DNA of 64,000 nt from NCBI GenBank assembly GCA_008711295.1, contig VUYV01000089.1, positions 2,141,213 to 2,205,212 on the forward strand, in the 5' to 3' direction. The notes beneath the pieces are model-generated. The model searched no databases. It was not told the DNA's origin and was given only the letters and a program-made list of their open reading frames with translations. The DNA is from Anarhynchus alexandrinus (lineage: Eukaryota; Chordata; Aves; Charadriiformes; Charadriidae). Shown in pieces: positions 55,529-64,000 of the stretch. A program made the translations under genes and the position numbers. Numbering within the stretch: the stretch's first letter is position 1; every line of letters begins with the position of its first letter.

Positions 55529-58138
55529 CATCTATCATCAGCTGAGAATTTTTCAATTCTCCCAGGTATGCTGAGGTATCCAGGTATTAACTGAGCTAAT
55601 AATAAAATCTGATTAATTCATGTTTTATTAATACTTGCAGGATACAGAGTCAAAAGATATTTTCATACAGAGTTCACAGGTTTGGTCTTTTATGTAGATA
55701 CAGACAACATGCAAAAAATTTATTGAACAGATACATTTCCCTGACATCTGAGACAAATGACAAATTTAGAAGCTTAATAATGCCTCCTTGTAATTTTTTT
55801 CTTAACAGAAATGTGTTGATTAGTCACTATTTTGGCCTATGTGAAATGAAATGTGAGTATTTAGCAAATATATTCCTGGGCTGGTTTTGACCCAGCCTGT
55901 GATATGGTACCTGAGCATTCCTCCAAAGAAGAAAATGTTTTTGAAGAACAGCACGTTAAGTTTTGAAAGAGCGTGAAATCAAGATAAAACAAATCTGAGG
56001 AAACAATTTAGCTTTTACTGATGCCATTCAGAGAAGGGGATCTGCTGAGACATGGAAAAAGGCCTAACCCTGCTTGATAACACAGGGAGACAGCTTTGCA
56101 AGGACTGACTCAGACTTAGGCTATGCTTAGCTACATTAACTAGAGAATCCTGTAAGCAAAGATTTCCACCTTATTCTGAAAACACACTGTCCTCAATGAT
56201 TTGTAATCACTTCTTGATTGCATATCACCACTAAAGAGAGATGATCCTTAAACAAGAAGAGGTAATAGCCCAAAAGCCCATTCACAGAGGAAAATATCTA
56301 CACTCAGCAGTTAATATGGTGAGACTAAACATCTGTTTTCAGAGTATTTTAGTATGTATGGTAAATTTTCTTTAAGTTGTACGTAGGTTGTGGCACACAC
56401 TGAGAAAACTTATTATTTTAGCTGTACCGAGAAAGAATTGACATGTTTACCCCATGCCCAGGATAAGGACAACCCAAAGCCTGGCTGCCTGTGAGCCAAG
56501 ACCCATCTTTGTGAAGCATTGCTGTGTGACTTTGGCCCAGCCAATTGGGGGGAAAAAAAAATAAAATTGTCAAGCTGTGAGAAATTACATCAGCTAAAGA
56601 TAAGACTATACAATAGTCAAGGACTTCAGGGAAAAGTGAAAAGTCCCAGTGAAAGTGCAGGAAACTGGAAGACAGCAACTCAGCAGGACTGAGGATCAGC
56701 CTGCACCAAGGTGCAACAGACCTCACCTTCCCCACCTGACTGCCACTACTGGCATGGAGTGACTCATCAGGTGATCTGAGAAGTGACAAACGTACAAGTG
56801 CTTAGCCTGTCACACTCGCCCAGGCAATCTACTATGTGTATTAGTGCTGCGTAAACATAACTTTTCTATAATCCTGCTTCTATACAGTAAAAGGTTCCCA
56901 AACAAAAGACAACTAATGAAGGAATACTATGGGACCTCTGCCAATGGCAAGGAGTAAGAGCATTTTGAAGGGATGGCATGTCAATCTGTTATTTAACCTC
57001 TGAATCTGTGTAGACAAAATAGGTTCAAACTTAACTAATTTCAAAACTGTAGCAGAGTCTCTCCATGCCTTAAATTGTGTAGAAGTACTTTGATAGATGC
57101 TCTGTGTAGTCTGAAACATAAAACTGATAGCAAGACATAAACTCCCAGGCATTATATCACCAACCCAGTACAGAAGCAGTTTTATGAACCAAACATTGAG
57201 TAGAAGCATGTCACAGGTGTGCCAAATAAATGATCTTTGAGAAGATTTACAAATGCTGGAGCAGAAATGCTAAACATAAAAATAGACAGGGAAACATTCT
57301 TGATGAGGCAGGTTGTACTAACTCCTCATATTTGCCATAGCTACTCATGTGTTTTCTAAGCCAAATGTGAGGTGCCTCCAGTCTAATAGAACTTTTCTCA
57401 ATAACTCACGCTTCTATAACTTAAATCAATTCTCTTCCCACATTCTTTCAAAATGAATGTCTTGAGGCCTAGAAATTCAGTCTTTAATGACTAGTGCTGT
57501 CAGCCACTGATAGCAAATATCTGCTAGGTGGAAGGAAAACATCGATATGATTTCATTGGAACCAATCAAGGAAAGAACAGAATTTGGTTTTAATGGATCT
57601 GAAGCTTCCTAGACATCTGTTAGGAAATAAAACAGAGACCAAAGCTATGCGTTCATTGTGCAGCAGGTGTATGACAAGGTACCTTCTGATATCCTCTTTT
57701 ACTGACCTCTTGATCTATATGCCCAAGGTTTCCTTCCCTTGGAAACCAAAACATCACAGAAAATACTGTACACATACAGAGTCGGGATGCAACTACAGTT
57801 TTCAGAAAGTGCTTTACCATCATTAATACTCCAAGGCCCCACAGGTAAGAGAGACAGGGAAATACTAGCTGCTTTAGGCTAAGGTATGTTTCACAGTATT
57901 TAGTCAGCTTAGCTTTGATCATTTAAATCCTGTTAAACCTAGATGCCTGGAATAGCCTAAACATTACATGTACCACCAGACAACTCCCCATTACACTTTT
58001 GGAAGCTGAGAAAAAGTTTGCAGCCAACAAAATAACTAAAAATACTTGTCTTCGAGGCTGAACTCAAAATTCAAGGATGGTACAAACTGTGAAACAATAC
58101 ACTTCACCATTCTTAAGAAAAACTTAAGAACAACTTAC
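55529..58138. other. Unique non-coding DNA, possibly intronic
   Basis: No element is recognised. It includes a 123-codon minus-strand frame (56418-56789, starting MSLLRSPDESLHASSGSQVG), inside which an acceptor (TTTGTCACTTCTCAG) and donor (GGGGAAG/GTGAGGTC) bound about 49 open bases. The phase of that segment does not fit the neighbouring candidates. Frames at 56913-57209 and 57584-57922 have no support. Confidence 0.4.
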
Positions 58139-58315
58139 TGGATTAGGTAAAGGGTTTATCTGGTCCCATGTGTTTCCCCAGTAAGAGCTAACAAAGGATG
58201 CCAGGGGAAGAACAAAAGTAGGCGCGGATACCTGATGTTTCCGATAAAAAAGTTCTTTGCCTCCATCTGTTTTCATTTTACTAAGGTCTTCCAGACGAGG
58301 AGTAGTCTTACTCAT
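58139..58315 (-). CDS. Candidate first coding exon, unknown gene
   Basis: On the minus strand an ATG at 58315 opens 59 codons ending at a strong donor (AATCCA/GTAAGTTG). The peptide starts MSKTTPRLEDLSKMKTDGGK, continues ELFYRKHQVSAPTFVLPLAS and ends YWGNTWDQINPLPNP. It is soluble-looking, rich in charged residues, Trp, Tyr and Pro, and of protein-like composition at about 45% GC in AT-rich DNA. A possible acceptor (TAGTCCACAG at about 58327) lies 11 bases before the ATG, so the exon could carry a little 5' untranslated sequence. The donor is in phase 0, like 55026-55109 and 49827-49937. An ancient CR1 lies immediately upstream. No family is recognised. Confidence 0.35.
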
Positions 58316-58339
58316 TTAGCAAGTCTCTGTGGACTACTC

Positions 58340-59290
58340 TTACATGTATTTGTCCAGTCTTGCCTGCAATCTTCATTAATTTAAGCATCCATGTTACGCT
58401 GTTGTAATGAATTGCACAGACCTGTTCTCTGATATGTGAAGAACCACCTCTTGCATATTTTGAACCAGGTCTGACTAGCTGCTTCTGAGTTTCACTGCTT
58501 GCATTGGAAGGGAATGTGAACAACTAATCCCTAAACCCTAATGTTGCTTATGATTTTGTAGACCTTTATCCTATCCTCTGTAATACCAAGTCATATTTTT
58601 TACAGTCCTAACCTATTCAGTCTTTCTTCGTATAGAAGATATTCGTCACTTTTGATCATGTATCTTTGTCAGCTTTCTCTGAGCATTTTCCAGTTCAAAT
58701 ATTCTCTTTTAGAGATGAAGGAATCAGGGTAAGGGCAATTCCCATACCTTCATATTCAAGGTATGGGCAAACTAGGAATTCTACAGTGTATTGATTGTTC
58801 TCTGTATTTTTCTTTCTAAAGCCTTTGTAAGTCATAATATTTGATTTTCTTTTTTGACTGCTACTGTTCATTGAGCTGAGATTTTCATAGAATTTTATTC
58901 CGTAGCATCAAGATCTTGCTTCTGAGTAGTAACAGTCAGCTTAGAGCTTTACATATCATTCATATGTTAAATTAGGATTGTTCTTTCCTATGTGTATTAC
59001 TTTACATTTACACACATTGATTTTTGCCTCCCAGCCACTCAGTATTATGAGGTGTCTCGACAATTTTTGATAGTCAGATTTGTCCTTAAACTCCTCAGTA
59101 ACTTGATATCATTGGCAAATTTTGTCACTTTATTGCCCGCCTCTTTCCCTGACTCTTTATGAATGTGTTCCACCACAAACCCCTTTGGAACTCCAATAGT
59201 GATATTCCTCAGTTATGAGACCTGCCCTTTGTTTCTACTCCCTCTTTCTTGTACATTAAACATATTTAACCAATCAAGTGAAGAAAGAGT
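58340..59290 (-). mobile_element. Very old CR1/L3-like LINE fragment, about 950 bp
   Basis: Diagnostic words in order on the plus strand: TTGTAATGAATTGCACAGACC, CAGTCTTTCTTCGTATAGAAG, TTTTTTGACTGCTACTGTTC, ATTGAGCTGAGATTTTCATAG, AAGATCTTGCTTCTGAGTAG, TATGTGTATTACTTTACATTT, ATTGGCAAATTTTGTCACTTT and GAATGTGTTCCACCACAAACC. This is the reverse complement of the C-terminal ORF2 and 3' region of the ancient CR1 class also preserved in turtles and crocodilians. It is far more diverged than the avian CR1 copies in the window, so it predates birds. Confidence 0.75.
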
Positions 59291-62200
59291 AAGAATAGCA
59301 GAATAATAGCAATATATTTAGAAAGAAATAGTTAATCAAACCTAAAGAACATGACTCATGTTTGCATGGAAAGTATTATTTTTGTTTCTATGTGTGCTAC
59401 TGAAGATACTAAAAAGATTTATTTACAGTCGTGAGTTCCTAGTGCTAGAAAGACTTCCGAAATACATGTCAACATAGAAACTTCATGTTGTTTCTGTAGT
59501 ACTGGAAACATCAAAAATCTCTGATATAGTTGGTACTTAAGCAATCTTATCTATTTCAGATGAGTGCTGTAAAAGTATGAGGGCTTTTTGTAAGAAACCT
59601 GATATTGCTATTATACAGCTGTATATAGAGAATTTACAACTCTTCTTATCTCTACATAATCTTAATGCCTCATAAACAAATGCCCCAAAGCAAACATAAA
59701 TTAGTAGCTACTGAGGTTGCCATAAATAAAGAGAGATGTTTACAACTGATTACATTAAATTAACTGTTTAATTGAATGCATTTACCTGGTTGAATAAAAC
59801 AAAAATTGTCAATTTTTTTCTAATTGTATTAGTTTCCACCTTTGGTTCACTGCCCTTTCTTGGTCTAACTACAGCCGATAGTAAGAATTAATATTGTTAT
59901 TCATGAAGCTGTGATAACAAGCAGATGATTTGACTTTTACATTGTCTTCCACATTGATTGAGAAGTAAAATAGGTCTCCTTCTTTCCTTTCAACCTCAAA
60001 GTTAAAACTATCATCTTATTAAAAATCAGCTTTGTCATCCTGCAATACCTGTGGATACAAGAATGGTAGGAATCAGTAACTACCTTAATCACTGGGAAGC
60101 TGACTAGTCTGCAGAGACAAAAGAGTCTTTTTATCTCTCCCATTGAAAAAAGTCCCACTCAGAAAATTTAATTATTGAGATTTGATATATTTAATTAGGT
60201 ATACATTAATTAAGACAAACATTTTTACTCCATAATACAGAGACATGAATAGCTATATCAGAAGCATAATACCAAAGTTCAGTTCCCTCATCCTATGCTT
60301 ATTTGATTAGCATACAAAGAGGCAGATTTGTTTGTTACACCCTAGGAGAGCTTCCCGCTGTTGCCATCTTTGAAGAGACTAGCTCACTTTTCTCTCTCTC
60401 TTGCCTTAACCAGAAATTCTCTCTAAAGTTCTGCTTGTAAAAGTTGCATATATGATGCAAAAAAATATTGGTTTTTCGTAAGTTATCATATTTAGTGAAA
60501 ATGCCTTATGTGAGAAAATTTCAGACCAGCTCTACTTTCTTTTTGCCTGTGCCAAGTAAAAGGATTGTCATTTGGATCAACGTCAGATGGTTTTGTGGAA
60601 AAAAAGAAGACAATATCTATTTAGAAAGCCTCCGCCACCATATTTTCCCCACAAAAGCCAACTAAAGCTGTTACTTCACACCATTAGGTAAATCCTGTTT
60701 CTGAATCAAAAGCCAGATGAACCAGTCAGTAGTCACACTGGAAGTGTAGACACAAATAGTTTTTGAAGATAGATAGATTGTTCTTAACATTTTGTATTTA
60801 TTAATACATTATTTACTTGTTTGTATTTCACTTTTTTGTGAGAAATTTAATGTTTTTAATATATATCTCAGTATACATTATTCTGTTTGTAAACCACAAT
60901 CCCTGTAATATTCTTACTGATTGTTACCACCCACATTGGTGATGGAATTGTTATGCATTCATTACACTGAGATTTTTCTGGCACATAATGTTCTAAATAA
61001 ATAAGCAAAGTCAATAACTCATGCCACTGCTGCAAATGTACTATTAAAAGTGAGCGAGCTCCCTGACTCGATCTACAATATAGGACGAATGAAAAATGAT
61101 TAAAATTATGCCCGGGGCAATGTCTGTTACTTTTTCACCATGTGACAATGAAATCCTGTTTAAAATTTGAGGGTTTTAATGACATGCATTCACAATTCAT
61201 CTGTAAGCTCTTCTCTGCACTATTTCTTCTGTTCTCCTTTCCTTTTGTGACACAGCTTAGGACCTGAGACAGGGAGACACATGGCTTTCACTTAGTGACA
61301 AGGCAGCTTTTCTTGGTGAAACACTACCTTTTGCTTATCTACTTATTTATTTGCTTATTGAAATTCAGAATACTGAGCAAGAAAACTGACAGGTATTTCT
61401 CACCCCATGCAAAACCAGAAGAAAATTAAAAAAAAGAAACCAACCCACAAACATGACTACTTCCATAGTGTTCCTGGTTTATCAGACTGCCCACACCTCA
61501 GCTTTTCTCCAGCTGATGGCACACAAAATGAACTAATCTTTTTCTCATGTGGTTTTCTTTTTTCTTATTTGTTTTTCAGATTCCCAAGCCTTCCTACTAA
61601 AATATTGATGTATGATATTTTTTTCCTCCCTTTCAATCTAATGATATGGTGACATTTTTAAATAATTGTTGCAGTGACCATGCGCCACTCTTTCACTTTA
61701 AGCTCAAGTAATGTCTGTGTTCTGAAAATCAGAGGCATTTTGGTGTCTTGTGTTATGCATACAAAGACTAAGATAAGTACAAGATGCTGAAAAGGTCCAA
61801 ATACTGCAGGAAAATCTTATCTAGGCAAGTGCACAAAGTAAGACAAAAAGAGACGGTAAGACCATTCAAACATATGTAATAAATGCAACATACTTTATAA
61901 ACTTATCTTAGAACTTTTCAAAATTATTTTCTGCAATATGTTTTGAAACTTACTTTTTCATTTCTGTTGCACTTGTTCATAATGTGTAAAAATTTCTATT
62001 TTTCTGTATGTGACCATTCCAGGCATCAGAATGCAGTGCAGGGTTTGTATTTCTACTGTATTGGAAGAATAAAGATGTAATGAGTCCATGCAAAAAGATT
62101 CCAGAAAGTCATATTAAAAAGGTGTAAGTACATATATAAATGTGTGTGTAAATTGTTGTATTCCATGAGTCTCCACTTATGAATAAATTTCTCTCTTACT

Positions 62201-62490
62201 CCTCTTCTCTTTGATTCTTTGTGTGGGGAAGTCAATTTTATCCCTCAAAAAACAGAGAAGTTGCCTCTCAAAAATAAAAAAAAGCCTTTTTTTTCAATGT
62301 ATATTTACTTTCTTTTTTCTTCCCTCCTTCCCCATTTCCCTCATCCGTGAGGGTAAGAATCTTGCCTAAAATCCTCTTTTTTGCTAGTTCCTCATCATCA
62401 TTACCAGCACCAGAATTTTTCTGCTCCATTGACACCACCTCATCTTTAGGCTGTCAGCCCAGTGAATACAACCAGCTTATCTGAGGTAGG
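59291..62490. other. Unique AT-rich non-coding DNA
   Basis: No gene or element is recognised. The open frames (59937-60158, 60468-60665, 61407-61652, 62053-62235) are short and AT-driven. Confidence 0.5.
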
Positions 62491-62556
62491 TTTTACATTC
62501 TGTTCAAAGTATATGCAATTTTACATTCTGTTCAAAGTATAGGCAATTTTACATTG
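62491..62556 (+). repeat. 28 bp tandem repeat, about 2.4 copies
   Basis: The unit begins TTTTACATTCTGTTCAAAGT. Copies at 62491-62518 and 62519-62546 differ at one base, followed by a partial third copy. This indicates a recent local duplication. Confidence 0.9.
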
Positions 62557-62887
62557 TTGGCTCCAGTCTGGATGAGAATACAGGTCAAGGCAACCTGTCT
62601 GAGGGTCACAGAAATTCCAGTATAGCGTATGGACAAATATTAGCTGCTTCAAAGCCCAGAGTAACTGCTAATAAAGTTGAGCTACTGAAATCCTTTAGAA
62701 AGTAACTCATTCTGTACACCTTTCTGTCCATGTCAGCAATTCTGAACAAAAATATAGATCCTCTGGCTTTACAGTGAAAGCAATACATTTCTCAGTTACA
62801 TCTTCCCAGCATTTAAGGCAAGAGACCGTAATTTCTCTGTACAGTCTTTTTTTTCCATTTTACTATTGCATCATTTTTACACTGGGT
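62557..62887. other. Unique non-coding DNA
   Basis: No gene or element is recognised. Confidence 0.5.
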
Positions 62888-63099
62888 AAAAAAACTGGCT
62901 GGATGGCTGGGCCCAAAGAATTGTGGTGAATGGAGTTGGATTGAGCCACCATCCCTGAAGGTATTTAAAAATGTGTAGATGCAGTGCTGAGGGACATGGT
63001 TTAGTTGTAATTTGGCAGTGCTAGGTTAATGGTTGGACTCAGTGATCTTAAAAGTCTTTTCCAACCTAAATAATTCTATGATTCTATGATTCTATGATC
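62888..63099 (+). mobile_element. Short internally deleted CR1 LINE with intact tail
   Basis: Plus-oriented. It starts CTGGCTGGATGGCTGGGCCC and AAGAATTGTGGTGAATGGAG, which belong to the reverse transcriptase region. After GGAGTTGGATTGAGCC it jumps to CATCCCTGAAGGTATTTAAA, TTAATGGTTGGACTCAGTGA and CTTTTCCAACCTAAATAATT near the 3' end, finishing with three ATTCTATG units. A large internal deletion has removed the part between. The tail is well preserved. Confidence 0.92.
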
Positions 63100-64000
63100 A
63101 TTGGAAACTATATTGTTCAAAATATCAAATTCTGCTTTTGCACCTTGCATTGGTAATAATGATGCTCACAAGACTGATAGCTCTGACAAGTCTCTGCAAA
63201 ACTTTTTTTTTTTTTTTAATTTAGGTTAGTGATCTTCAAAATATGTAGGGTTGAAAGGCTTGGAAAAGCTCTGAGAAAGCTCTGAGACCTATAGAAAAAT
63301 CAAGTAAGTCAAGTAAAATTGGAAAAGGATTGAATTGGAAAAGTTTTGAATTGTTAAAACATTAGGGTGGAGGACTTGCAGGACGTAAGCTATCTTTTTT
63401 TGGTTCCTCATATAACAATTCTAATTTTGGTGGGAAGAAATGAACCCAAAATAAAGGAAGATTTTCATGCCCTTCCAAGCTCTATGGTAAGACATACTAC
63501 TCAACTACATATATTCTATCTTCAAATACAGATTTATAAGACTTATTATCCTTTTAAAAAAACCCACATTTTTTATTTTTGTTTAAAATAAAAACATATA
63601 AGTTGGCGAAAGAAACTGTAAAATTTAAATTTAACCTTCTCTGATCCTTCCTCAATGACTTTGAGGATGTCACATCATCTTTATTTCATTTCCAATCCAG
63701 TCAGAGTCATAACACAAATGGAAGGTATAACACTACTTAATCTCTTGCGGAGGTGATAAATTGTGGTCTCATTTAAACACTTGTTTATCACACAGCTCTG
63801 CAAATTTCTCACATAGCACTGCCACCGCATGCATGTACATATAAGCCATGTATGGGATAATCAATTAGATAGTTTGACAATATATAGCTACACGTCTATC
63901 TGTCATTGTTTCTTCAAGTACATAGGAAGCAAAAGCAAAACTAGAGAAAATGTGGGCCTGCTGTTGAATGAGACAGGTGCCATGGTGACAGATGATGCAG
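63100..64000. other. Unique AT-rich non-coding DNA
   Basis: No gene or element is recognised. A T-run of about 15 lies at 63205-63219. A plus-strand donor-like site (CTCTATG/GTAAGACAT) ends an open stretch at 63484, but no good acceptor was found. Confidence 0.5.

Noticed and set aside
56418..56789. 123-codon minus-strand frame and a 49-base exon inside it
   Set aside because: The internal splice pair is out of phase with neighbouring candidates, and the rest reads hydrophobic low-support sequence.
1..64000. tRNA, rRNA, snRNA and bacterial-type operons, ribosome binding sites or riboswitches
   Set aside because: No cloverleaf with A/B boxes and no conserved RNA signatures were seen, and all repeat evidence points to a vertebrate nuclear genome.

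Overview
This 64 kb window is nuclear DNA of a bird. It is AT-rich and almost entirely non-coding. The evidence is the repeat content: many CR1 LINE fragments with the avian 3' end (AATCATAGAATGG on the minus strand, the ATTCTATG tail on the plus strand), and three long terminal repeats (LTRs) that look like avian ERVL-type endogenous retroviruses. There is no prokaryotic gene organisation, no operon, no CRISPR array, and no rRNA or tRNA that I can see. The species cannot be fixed from this window. The layout fits an intergenic desert or a set of very long introns.

Layout. 1-6.5 kb is unique AT-rich DNA with a polypurine tract. 6.5-9.3 kb holds a CR1 tail, a ~1.05 kb LTR on the plus strand, and a near-perfect 476 bp tandem duplication of the LTR end plus flank around a single N (8781), most likely an assembly artefact. 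9.3-19 kb is mostly unique, with two weak coding-exon candidates, a GC-rich fragment probably from the same LTR family, and AT-rich low complexity. 19.4-23.6 kb is a CR1 cluster that includes two CR1 copies joined in opposite orientation. 24.3-24.6 kb is an unclassified GC-rich island. 24.6-32.7 kb is nearly repeat-free AT-rich DNA. 32.7-33.5 kb is an LTR. 38.4 kb carries a 101 bp compound trinucleotide array. 39.8-40.4 kb is a solo LTR with a perfect 5 bp target-site duplication. 40.9-42.7 kb is a long, decayed CR1 copy. 42.7-52.7 kb is unique DNA with two exon candidates. 52.7-59.3 kb has an AT-rich tandem repeat, two very old CR1/L3-like fragments and a younger CR1, interleaved with exon candidates. 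62.9-63.1 kb is a short, internally deleted CR1.

Genes. No gene could be identified by name. Nearly all open frames over 60 codons are chance or repeat-derived. A few short segments combine an open frame with good splice signals and protein-like composition. The most interesting are three minus-strand segments (58139-58315, 55026-55109, 49827-49937). All three are in phase 0 and read from a possible ATG to a stop, so they could be exons of one small gene. A fourth minus-strand segment at 44690-44752 ends at a strong donor. Pseudo-exons of this quality are common in vertebrate DNA, so all are hypotheses that need transcript or cross-species data.
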